From: Heterostelium multicystogenum | Lineage: Eukaryota > Evosea > Eumycetozoa > Acytosteliales > Acytosteliaceae | Direction of reading: 5' to 3' | NCBI GenBank assembly: GCA_003667245.1 | Contig: RCNN01000099.1 | Coordinates: forward strand, 1 to 46,150 | Length of the DNA stretch: 46,150 nucleotides | Part shown: positions 30,376-38,049 of the stretch, piece by piece | Layout: the number at the start of each line of letters is the position of its first letter | Position numbering within the stretch: the stretch's first letter is position 1 | The notes under the pieces: generated by a model | Database searches by the model: none | What the model was told of the DNA's origin: nothing | The model's input: only the letters and a program-made list of their open reading frames with translations | Program-made: the position numbers and the translations under genes

Positions 30376-31557
30376 TTACAGCTCTACAACAACAGCCTTC
30401 GAAGCACGAGTGGCTTTAGCCCGCGCTGCCTCAATCGACTCATCCCGCGCCAACGCCACGCCCATACGGCGCTGGCCATTCACTTCCGGCTTGCCGAACA
30501 GACGCAACGCCGTATCCGGCTCGCTCAAGGCTGCACCCAGGTTGGAAAACGCCGTCTGGGTCGACTTGCCTTCCACCAGGATCACTGCCGAAGCCGAAGG
30601 CCCGAACTGACGGATCAACGGGATCGGCAGGCCGAGAATTGCCCGCGCATGCAGGGCGAACTGCGACAAGTCCTGGGAAATCAGGGTCACCAGGCCAGTG
30701 TCATGGGGGCGCGGCGACACTTCGCTGAACCACACCTGATCGCCTTTGATAAACAGCTCGACGCCAAACAGACCACGACCACCCAACGCTTCGGTTACCG
30801 CCTTGGCAACGCGCTCGGATTCCGCCAGTGCAATCGGGCTCATGGCCTGTGGCTGCCAGGATTCCTGATAGTCGCCCTTCTCCTGACGGTGACCGACAGG
30901 CGCACAGAAGGTAGTGCCGCCAATGTGGCGCACGGTCAGCAGGGTGATTTCGTAGTCGAAGTCGATAAAGCCTTCGATGATCACGCGGCCCTTGCCGGCA
31001 CGCCCGCCTTCCTGGGCGTAATCCCAGGCTTTCTGCACGTCATCGGCGCTGCGCAGCAGGCTCTGGCCCTTGCCCGACGAACTCATCACCGGCTTGACCA
31101 CACACGGGAAGCCCAGGTCGGTGACGGCCTTGCTGTAGTCCTCGAAGGTGTCGGCGAAGTGGTACGGCGAGGTCGGCAGGTCCAGCTCTTCGGCGGCCAG
31201 GCGACGGATGCCTTCGCGGTTCATGGTCAGCAACGTCGCGCGGGCGGTCGGGATCACGGTGAAGCCTTCGGCTTCCAGCTCCACGAGGGTGGCGGTGGCG
31301 ATCGCTTCGATTTCCGGCACGATGAAGTGCGGCTTTTCGGCTTCGATCACGGCACGCAGCGCGGCACCGTCGAGCATGTTGATCACGTGGCTGCGGTGGG
31401 CAACCTGCATGGCCGGCGCGTTGGCGTAGCGATCCACGGCAATCACTTCAACGCCCAGGCGTTGCAGTTCGATTACCACTTCCTTGCCCAGCTCACCGCA
31501 GCCACACAGCATTACGCGGGTCGCGGTTGGCGACAATGGAGTTCCGATTCGGGTCAT
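30376..31557 (-). CDS. purT: Formate-dependent phosphoribosylglycinamide formyltransferase (GAR transformylase 2)
   Basis: PurT makes formyl-GAR from GAR, formate and ATP, an alternative to PurN in purine synthesis. Intact, 393 residues, ATP-grasp fold: [112 protein letters not shown]. Another purine gene, purL, lies 11 kb to the right. Transcribed alone, behind a REPIN at its 3' side. Confidence 0.97.
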   Translation of the reverse strand: MTRIGTPLSPTATRVMLCGCGELGKEVVIELQRLGVEVIAVDRYANAPAMQVAHRSHVINMLDGAALRAVIEAEKPHFIVPEIEAIATATLVELEAEGFTVIPTARATLLTMNREGIRRLAAEELDLPTSPYHFADTFEDYSKAVTDLGFPCVVKPVMSSSGKGQSLLRSADDVQKAWDYAQEGGRAGKGRVIIEGFIDFDYEITLLTVRHIGGTTFCAPVGHRQEKGDYQESWQPQAMSPIALAESERVAKAVTEALGGRGLFGVELFIKGDQVWFSEVSPRPHDTGLVTLISQDLSQFALHARAILGLPIPLIRQFGPSASAVILVEGKSTQTAFSNLGAALSEPDTALRLFGKPEVNGQRRMGVALARDESIEAARAKATRASKAVVVEL

Positions 31558-31626
31558 CTCAGGTCCTCAGGGGAGCGGATCGTGGGGAGAAAGGCCGGCA
31601 TTTTACATGAACTGTAAGGATTGGCT

Positions 31627-32095
31627 TCAGTTGGCGACGCGCTGCCGGCGCAAACGCCAGGCCATGGCCAGCCACACCACGGTAACGCCGGCGAATTTCG
31701 ACACCAGGGCAGTGCCGGCGACCGCGGGCGTCAAGGCGCCGATCAGGCCGAAAAAGATGAAGGTATCGAGGGGGATACTCAGCGCCGAACTTATCCACAG
31801 GCGGTCGTGGAGTGGGCGCTTGGTGATGCTGAACACCAGCCAGTCAATGCATTCGGACACCGCGAACGCCGTGGCGCTGGCCAGGGCGATGGACGGATCG
31901 GAGGTGATATAGGACAGCACCAGCGCCGCCAGCATGGCGATGATCGCGCCATGGCCGAAACGGGCTTGCACCATGTCCCGCAGGACAAATACCAGGCCGC
32001 CCCAGGCGGACCAGATGACATCCAGGTGCGGAGCGGTGGAAAAAGGCGAAGTTGATCAGCACGACGCTGCTGATATAGGCAATCAGGAAGAACAT
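31627..32095 (-). CDS. VUT family membrane protein (queuosine-precursor transporter-like)
   Basis: About 155 residues, five or six hydrophobic segments. Corrected N-terminus MFFLIAYISSVVLINFAFST with an extra T removed near 32041, then APHLDVIWSAWGGLVFVLRDMVQARFGHGA, SYITSDPSIALASATAFAVSECIDWLVFSI and LDTFIFFGLIGAL. This pattern fits the vut_1 family, which includes YhhQ, the inner-membrane carrier of queuine precursors. This copy is shorter than YhhQ, so the substrate is uncertain. Just upstream of purT in the same direction. Confidence 0.85.
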
Positions 32096-32166
32096 GGGGC
32101 GAGGGACCTGTGAACAAGGGGCACAGGGTACTTCACATTTGGAAATATGTCGTCTGGGCGGGCCCT

Positions 32167-32251
32167 TTCGCGAGCAAGCCCGCTCCCACATTTTGAACGC
32201 ATTCCTCCAAGATAAACGCAATCAAATGTGGGAGCGGGCTTGCTCGCGAAA
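32167..32251. repeat. REPIN
   Basis: Left arm TTCGCGAGCAAGCCCGCTCC, right arm GGAGCGGGCTTGCTCGCGAA, joined by about 25 bases; both arms intact. Same family as 42335-42417 and the right arm of 30292-30363. Lies between the VUT gene and the DUF1289 gene. Confidence 0.92.
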
Positions 32252-32259
32252 GCGGTCTA

Positions 32260-32475
32260 TCAGGCGCCGGACTTCCCCGGAATCATCCACACCAGCCCAC
32301 TCGCCTTCGCCCGCTCATGGCACAACCCCAGCACTACCCGGCGCTCGGTATTGTCCATGCGACTCCAGCGGGTGATTTCATCCACCGTGCGCTGGCATCC
32401 CGTGCAGATATCATCGTCATCCAGCGCACAAATGCTCACGCACGGCGAGGCGACGGGTCGTTCTACCGGGTTCAT
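32260..32475 (-). CDS. DUF1289 domain-containing small protein
   Basis: Intact, 71 residues. The DUF1289 pattern is clear: [20 protein letters not shown] with four cysteines that may hold a metal, then [19 protein letters not shown]. Function unknown. Its ATG overlaps the stop of the carbonic anhydrase-like gene in an ATGA junction, so it is translationally coupled to it. Confidence 0.93.
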   Translation of the reverse strand: MNPVERPVASPCVSICALDDDDICTGCQRTVDEITRWSRMDNTERRVVLGLCHERAKASGLVWMIPGKSGA

Positions 32476-32997
32476 TCTTCCTGCTCAACCAGGTCACGGG
32501 CATACCGCTGGGAGTTATGCACATAGTGCGCAGCGCTGGCCTCGAGCATTTTCTTCTGCACGTCGGTCAGTTCCGCACCACCTTGCCCGGCGAGCCCATC
32601 ACCAACGAACCATCGGGAATTTCCTTGCCCTCGCCGATCAGCGAATTGGCGCCGATGATGCAGTGCTTGCCGATCTTTCGCCCCGTTAAGAATCACCGCA
32701 TTGATGCCAATCAGGCTGTAATCGTCGACGGTGCAGCCATGCAACATGGCGTTATGGCCGATGGTCACGCCGGTGCCAAGGGTCAGCGGGTAACCCATGT
32801 CGGTGTGCATCACGCTGCCGTCCTGCACGTTGCTGTTCTTGCCGATCAGGATCAGCTCGTTGTCGCCGCGCAACACCGCGTTGAACCAGACGTTGGCGCC
32901 CTCCTCCAGCTTGACCTTGCCCACCAGCGTGGCATTGGGGGCCACCCAGCTGTTGGGATGGGTTTCGACTCGGGCGTCGCCCAGGCGGTATTTTCAT
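32472..32997 (-). CDS. Gamma-class carbonic anhydrase-like protein
   Basis: About 174 residues with left-handed beta-helix hexapeptide repeats: [61 protein letters not shown]. The three zinc histidines fall in [14 protein letters not shown]. Start ATG at 32997 gives [17 protein letters not shown] once an extra A near 32992 is removed. An extra A near 32687 shifts about 30 residues, and a missing G near 32580 restores the frame, so part of the apparent protein reads as nonsense ([10 protein letters not shown]) where [16 protein letters not shown] is meant. True CO2 hydration activity in this YrdA-like group is uncertain. Confidence 0.88.
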
Positions 32998-33038
32998 AGG
33001 TGGATCCTCACGGCAGGAAACGATGGCCATCTGGCTCT

Positions 33039-33644
33039 TTAGGTATTGATGAAGCTTTTCGGCGGTCGATGCAGGCTGATGTCGGCATCGTCATAGAGCA
33101 GATTTGATCAGCTCGACGATCATGATCGCCGTCAGGCCCCAGATCTTGTATTCGCCAAACCGGTAACTGGGCACGTACCAACTGCGGCCCTGGTAATCGA
33201 TACGGTGGGTATGTTCGCGCGGGTCCTGGCGAAAAAAACTCCAGGGGCACGCTGAAAACAGCGGCGATCTCGGCGTCATTGGCCAGGTATTCGACGTAAT
33301 CGGGGATAACGCCTACATAAGGCGTGACACGGATACCGTGCAGGGAAATCAGCGGGCTCAACGGGCCGATGACTTCCACCAGGCCCGGCGGCAGACCGAT
33401 CTCTTCTTCGGCTTCGCGCAGCGCGGTGAAGATCAGGTCCGGGTCTTCCGGGTCGCGGCGCCCGCCAGGGAATGCCACTTCGCCGCCATGGTGGATAACC
33501 CGCTGGCGCGCAAGGTCAGGATCAGCTCGGGTTCGTCACTGCGGGTGATCGGCACCAGTACCGCGCGCTTCCGGGAAACGACCGTCCGGTCTCCAGCGTG
33601 CGTGGCGTATGATTGCTTACCCGGCGAAGTAGCTCGTCCAGCAT
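33039..33644 (-). CDS. NUDIX hydrolase, CoA pyrophosphatase type
   Basis: About 200 residues. The UPF0035 pattern precedes the Nudix box: GGEVAFPGGRRDPEDPD followed by the helix ALREAEEEIGLPPGLVEVIG (REAEEEIG fits the Nudix REx2EExG core). Members cleave CoA to 3'-phosphoadenosine phosphate and phosphopantetheine. Four breaks: a missing base near 33570, a missing C near 33487, an extra T in the T run near 33232 and an extra A near 33107. The corrected end reads VELINLLYDDADISLHRPP and stops at 33039. Start at 33644 (MLDELLRRVSNHTPRTLETG) is by family likeness. It diverges from the next NUDIX gene. Confidence 0.85.
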
Positions 33645-33790
33645 GAGTCATCTCGGTCTGTTGGCTACCTTGCATCATGCACCAAACCTTGCGCACGCCC
33701 AACCCCAAAACCCTGGCCATGTCGCTAAACGACAACTTGCAGCCCATACCCGGTCACGCCAAGATAGGCGCACTCTCCAGGAACCCCAGC

Positions 33791-34339
33791 ATGAACTTCT
33801 GCAGCCAGTGCGGTAAACCGGTCACCCAGCGCATTCCCGAAGGCGACGCACGCTTGCGTTATGTCTGCGATCACTGTCAGACCATTCACTACCAGAACCC
33901 CAATATCGTCGCGGGCACCGTACCGGTGTGGGGCGACCAGGTGCTGCTGTGCCGGCGCGCCATCGAGCCGCGCCTGGGTTTCTGGACCTTGCCCGCCGGC
34001 TTTATGGAGAACGGCGAGACCGTCGAGCAGGCCGCGATGCGCGAAAACCCTGGAAGAAGCCTGCGCCCGGGTGCGCAACCTGAGCATCTACACCCTGATC
34101 GACGTGCCGCACATCAGCCAGGTGCACATCTTCTACCGGGCCGAACTGATCGACCTGGATTTTGCCGCCGCCCCGAAAGCCTTGAAGTGCGCTTATTCGA
34201 TGAAGCCGACATCCCTTGGTCCGAGCTGGCTTTCCGCACGGTCGGGCGTACCTTAGAATGCTTTTTTGCTGACCGTCGGCAACAGTCGTATCCGGTGCGC
34301 AGCGAATCGGTGCCGCCGCTGACCCAGTTGGCCAAATAA
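33791..34339 (+). CDS. NUDIX hydrolase with N-terminal zinc ribbon
   Basis: About 182 residues. Zinc ribbon CSQCG ... CDHCQ at the start, IHYQNPNIVAGTVPVWGDQVLLCRRAIEPR, then the Nudix box GFMENGETVEQAAMRETLEEA (with an extra A near 34048 removed). The zinc ribbon resembles NudC-like and archaeal nucleoside diphosphate hydrolases; the substrate is open. A base is missing near 34172, after which the frame reads EVRLFDEADIPWSELAFRTVG. Start ATG at 33791 follows AGGA; in-frame ATGs upstream exist but lie before the zinc ribbon with no family support. An L,D-transpeptidase follows 42 bases later. Confidence 0.87.
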   Translation: MNFCSQCGKPVTQRIPEGDARLRYVCDHCQTIHYQNPNIVAGTVPVWGDQVLLCRRAIEPRLGFWTLPAGFMENGETVEQAAMRENPGRSLRPGAQPEHLHPDRRAAHQPGAHLLPGRTDRPGFCRRPESLEVRLFDEADIPWSELAFRTVGRTLECFFADRRQQSYPVRSESVPPLTQLAK

Positions 34340-34381
34340 CAATCCAGGCGGCACGTAGTCTTTTCAGGGGATACCGTTTCA

Positions 34382-34888
34382 ATGCGTTTGGTTGCTTGCT
34401 CTGATCTGCCTGTCGTTTGCCACGCTGTCGCCAGCCTCCACCCAAGTGATCCTGGGGGGCAAAACCCGTCGAGAAAAATCCTGGTGCTCAAGTCTGCCCA
34501 TCAGTTGCAACTGATCAATGACGGCAAGCCCCTCAGGACCTACCGCATTTCCCTGGGCAAGAACCCCAAGGGCACCAAGCTGATGGAAGGCGACCGCCGC
34601 ACCCCGGAAGGTTTCTACTGGATCGACTGGCGCAAGACCAGCGACCGCTTCAACCTGGCCATGCACATCTCCTACCCCAATATCAGCGATTCCGCGCGCG
34701 CCCGCCGCGAAGGGGTCAAGCCCGGCAGCATGATCATGATCCACGGCACCCCCGACGCCGAGGACTACCCCGAAGAGCTGTTCCACACCCTGGACTGGAC
34801 CGACGGCTGCATCGGCATGCGCAATGTCGACATGCGCGAAGTCTGGAACCTGGTGAAAGACGGCACGATGATCGAGATTCGTCCGTAA
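34382..34888 (+). CDS. L,D-transpeptidase family protein (YkuD domain, YafK-like)
   Basis: 168 residues. Periplasmic enzyme family that cross-links peptidoglycan or attaches proteins to it through a catalytic cysteine. Catalytic region: MIMIHGTPDAEDYPEEL ... WTDGCIGMRNVDM, with the HxG and the S/D-x-G-C-x-x-x-R/N pattern. As written the N-terminus lacks a signal; with an extra T near 34388 removed it reads MRWLLALICLSFATLSPAST, a good signal peptide, and a missing A near 34482 returns the frame at KILVLKS. So two compensating indels hide the signal. RBS AGGGGA before the ATG at 34382. Confidence 0.88.
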   Translation: MRLVACSDLPVVCHAVASLHPSDPGGQNPSRKILVLKSAHQLQLINDGKPLRTYRISLGKNPKGTKLMEGDRRTPEGFYWIDWRKTSDRFNLAMHISYPNISDSARARREGVKPGSMIMIHGTPDAEDYPEELFHTLDWTDGCIGMRNVDMREVWNLVKDGTMIEIRP

Positions 34889-34941
34889 TTTCCTGCCCCT
34901 CGTAAAATAATTCAAAAAAAATTCCCGCCCCATGGGTGGCC

Positions 34942-34969
34942 TGCCGGTGAATACCAGTTCACCTCGGCA
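34942..34969. repeat. Inverted repeat after the L,D-transpeptidase gene
   Basis: GGTGAA, six-base spacer TACCAG, TTCACC, with outer arms TGCC and GGCA. No T tract. It lies 58 bases past the transpeptidase stop and includes one AATACCA motif also found in front of nagR, so it could be a hairpin or a regulator site. Confidence 0.5.
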
Positions 34970-35003
34970 AGCTGCGCGCTTCTGCCTGAAATAAAGACCT
35001 CTC

Positions 35004-35096
35004 TAATACCACTTGAACTGGCGCACTATTAAGGCGCCAGCAAACGCTCGCCCGCACTGTTTTCGCTGCATTGACATGGTATTTAAGTAGTATTAG
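35004..35096 (+). promoter_or_regulatory. Probable control region of the nag operon
   Basis: Within the 262-base gap before nagR: TAATACCACTT at 35004, an inverted repeat TGGCGC ... GCGCCA at 35019-35039, a TTGACA box at 35071-35076 overlapped by TGGTATTTAAG, and AAGTAGTATTA at 35085-35095, which is the complement of the first motif with one change. Such repeated half sites around a -35 box fit binding by a GntR/HutC-type repressor such as the adjacent NagR, but no exact consensus was applied. A clear -10 box is not evident. Confidence 0.45.
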
Positions 35097-35151
35097 CTTG
35101 CGATCACTACCGGGCGACAACACTCCAATAACCGCATCGGAAACCGACACG

Positions 35152-35906
35152 ATGAACCCCATCCTGGCCCTGCGCCCCGACGATAAACAATCGACGCCGC
35201 TGTACCTGCAACTGGCCCGCAACCTCGAGCCGCGATTCATGCCGGCCAGTGGAAATCCGAGCAGGCATTGCCGTCGGAACGCGCCCTCAGCGAGCAACTG
35301 AGCATTTCCCGGGTGACCGCCCGCAAGGCGCTGGAAGTGCTATTCGAACAAGGCCTGATCCGTCGCAGCCAAGGCTCCGGAACCTTCATCACGCCACGCC
35401 TGGAACAACCGCTGTCGCGCCTCTCGGGCTTCAGCGAAATGCTCCGGCTCAAGGGCTTTGTGCCGACGTCCCAGTGGCTGGAGCGCGACATCACCCCGCC
35501 GACCCATGAAGAATTGATTCGCCTGGGCCTGTCACCCAGCGACAAGGTCGCGCGGCTCAAGCGTTTGCGTAAGGCCGACGACACGGTGATGGCGATTGAA
35601 ATGACCGCCATGCCCGCCTCCGTCCTCCCCCACCCGCAGGCCATCGGCAACTCGCTCTACGAATACCTGGAAAGCATCGGCAAACCCATCGTGCGCGCCC
35701 TGCAACACATCCAGGCGATCAACGCCTCGGACGAGTTCGCAGCCCTGGTGGGCATCGCCCCCGGCACCGCCATGCTGCTGATGACCCGGTGGGCTACACG
35801 CCGACAACACCCGATTGAAATCACCGACACCTACTGCCGCAACGACTACTACGACTTCGTCGCAGAACTGCGCCGCCACGACTATTCCGCTGAACTGCGA
35901 ATTTAG
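35152..35906 (+). CDS. nagR: GntR-family transcriptional regulator of GlcNAc genes (NagR/NagQ-like)
   Basis: About 251 residues, HutC subfamily. N-terminal winged helix: TPLYLQLARNLE, then after a missing G near 35229 AAIHAGQWKSEQALPSERALSEQLSISRVTARKALEVLFEQGLIRRSQGSGTFI. C-terminal UTRA effector domain: LSRLSGFSEMLRLKGFVPTSQWLERDI ... IEITDTYCRNDYYDFVAEL. The residues at 35790-35818 (RWATRRQHP) look unusual and may hide a second, compensated indel. It heads the nag operon; NagA starts 11 bases after the stop. Expected to repress the operon until an amino-sugar phosphate binds. Confidence 0.88.
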
Positions 35907-35916
35907 AGAACTGCCC

Positions 35917-37026
35917 ATGTCCGAAGACAATATCCTCACGCCACACGGCTGGATTCGCGGCCGCCTGGTGCACCAGCACGGCAAGGTCACTGCCGTAGAA
36001 GGCAGCCCGTGCAACCCGGCTGACAACGACCTGCCGTACCTGCTGCCAGGCTTTATCGACCTGCACGTGCACGGCGGTGGCGGCAAAGACATCATGGAAG
36101 GCACCGACGCCTTCCACACCATCACCCGCACCCACGTGCGGTTTGGCACCACCTCGCTGCTGGCCACCACCATGACCGCGCCAGTGGATGAGATTTCCCG
36201 CGTGCTCGGCGAAATCGGCACCTATTGCGAAAGCCGCCCGACCGGCACCGCTCGTGTCCTGGGCGTGCACCTGGAAGGCCCCTACATCAATCCGGGAAAA
36301 CTCGGCGCACAACCGAACTTCGCCCACACCGCCTTGATGGCCGAAGTCGAAGAATACCTGCGCCTGGCGCCGAATCCGGGTGATCACCATTGCTCCGGAA
36401 ATCGCCGGCCATGACGGCCTGATCCGCGCCCTCAGCGAACGTGGCGTGCGCATGCAGATCGGCCACACCCTGGCAGCTATGAAGAAGGTGTCGCCGCCCT
36501 CGCCGCCGGGGCCACCAGCTTTACCCACTTGTACAACGCCATGAGCCCGCTGCATCACCGCGAGCCCGGCATCGTCGGCGCGGCCCTGGCCCACGCCAAA
36601 TACGCCGAGTTGATTCCCGACCTGCTGCACGTGCACCCCGGTGCCAATGCGCGTGGCGCTGCGCTCGATCCCGTGCCTGTACTGCGTCACCGATTCCACC
36701 GCCGCTGCCGGCATGCCCGACGGTGAATACAAGCTGGGCAGCCACACCGTGACCAAGTGCCTGGGCGGCGTCCGCCTGGCCGATGGAACGCTGGCCGGCA
36801 GCACCCTGACCATGGACCAGGCGCTGCGCAACCTGGTGAAGATCGGCCTGCCGATCAGCGAGAGCCTCACAACGCCTGTCGCAATTTCCTGCGGACTACC
36901 TGGGCCTCGAAGAAACGCGGTCGCCTGCAACCCGGCAGCTTTGCCGACTGCGTGCGCCTGGACCGCTCCCTGCACCTCACCGACGTAATGGTCGAAGGAG
37001 AAACCATTGACTTCAAAAATGCTTGA
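35917..37026 (+). CDS. nagA: N-acetylglucosamine-6-phosphate deacetylase
   Basis: NagA removes acetate from GlcNAc-6-P, giving glucosamine-6-P. About 368 residues; metal-dependent amidohydrolase: LPGFIDLHVHGGGGKDIMEG (HxH), LGVHLEGPYINPGKLGAQ, QIGHT...GATSFTHLYNAMSPLHHREPG, and CVTDSTAAAGMPDGEYKLG (catalytic aspartate in TDS). Five breaks: extra A near 36374, missing base near 36468, extra A near 36649, extra A near 36871, extra A near 36914. Nothing is lost once read across them. The ATG at 35917 follows AGAGAA. Its last 8 bases overlap the next gene. Confidence 0.95.
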
Positions 37027-38028
37027 AGAGGCCCTGGCCTCCTGTGAGGCCGTCCGAAGGCTCAACTGCAACGCCTGGACCCGCTGCTGGTGGAAGTCGC
37101 CGGCCGCCTGCGTCGCCAGCCACCGCAAGTGGCGATGACCATCGCCCGTGGCAGCTCGGACCACGCCGCCAGTTACTTCGCCTACCTGACCATGCAACAT
37201 CTGGGGATTCCGGTGGCGTCGCTGCCGATGTCGGTGGTGACCATGCTGCAATCGCCGCTCAAGGTCAGCGGGCAAGTGGCGTTCGGTTTCTCCCAGTCGG
37301 GACAGAGCCCGGACCTGGTCAATCAGCCTGCGCCTGTTGCGCAAGCGCGGCGCCTTGAGCATCTCGATGGTCAACGCCGAAGACTCGCCACTGGAAGCCG
37401 CCTGCGAATTCCATGTGCCGCTGTGCGCCGGGCCGGAACGCAGCGTCGCCGCCACCAAAAGCTTTATCGCGACCCTGAGCGCCAGCGCCCAGCTGATCGG
37501 CCACTGGAATCAGGAAGACGAGTTGCTGCAAGCCTGTAAGGCACTGCCCGAAGGTTTTGCGTGAAGCCGCCAGGCAAGACTGGAGCCTGGCCATCGACGC
37601 CCTGCGCGACTGCCAGCAACTGATGGTGATCGGCCGTGGCGCCGGTTTTGCCATTGCCCAGGAAGCCGCGCTCAAGCTCAAGGAAACCTCGGCGATCCAG
37701 GCCGAAGCCTTCAGCAGCGCCGAAGTGCGCCATGGCCGATGGCCCTGATCGATGACAACTACCCGCTGGTCTTCGCCCCACGCGGCGCGAACAAGCCGGC
37801 CTGCTGAGCCTGGCCGCCGATATGCGCCAGCGCGGTGCCCGCGTGCTGCTGGCCGCTCCCGATGACATCGCCGAGCGCGACCTGACTCTGAGCCGCGCCG
37901 AACACCCGGCCCTGGACCCGATCCTGGCGATCCAGAGTTTCTACGTGATGGCCGCCGGTTTGGCAGAGGCCCGGGGCATGGACCCGGACCAAACCGCACA
38001 CTTGAGCAAAGTGACCCGCACCCACTGA
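37019..38028 (+). CDS. SIS-domain glucosamine-6-phosphate deaminase, NagB-II type
   Basis: About 336 residues with two SIS domains, GlmS isomerase-like without the glutaminase part. Seen: MTIARGSSDHAASYFAYLT, VAFGFSQSGQSPDLVN (phosphate-binding loop of SIS 1), AGPERSVAATKSFIATLSA, LMVIGRGAGFAIAQEAALKLKETSAIQAEAFSSAEVRHGPMAL (SIS 2) and FYVMAAGLAEARGMDPD. In Pseudomonas and Shewanella such proteins replace NagB, turning glucosamine-6-P into fructose-6-P. Five breaks: missing base near 37062, extra C near 37325, extra T near 37557, missing C near 37737, missing C near 37787. The start ATG at 37019 lies inside nagA, coupling them. Confidence 0.9.
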
Positions 38029-38049
38029 GTTGATTGCAGCGTTTTTCTG

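Noticed and set aside
30322..31617. 431-residue open frame on the plus strand opposite purT
   Set aside because: purT on the other strand is intact and complete; this frame has no motif and begins inside a REP element.
35821..37458. 545-residue open frame on the minus strand opposite nagA and the SIS gene
   Set aside because: Low-complexity composition, no ribosome site or motif, and it covers genes with clear family motifs on the plus strand.
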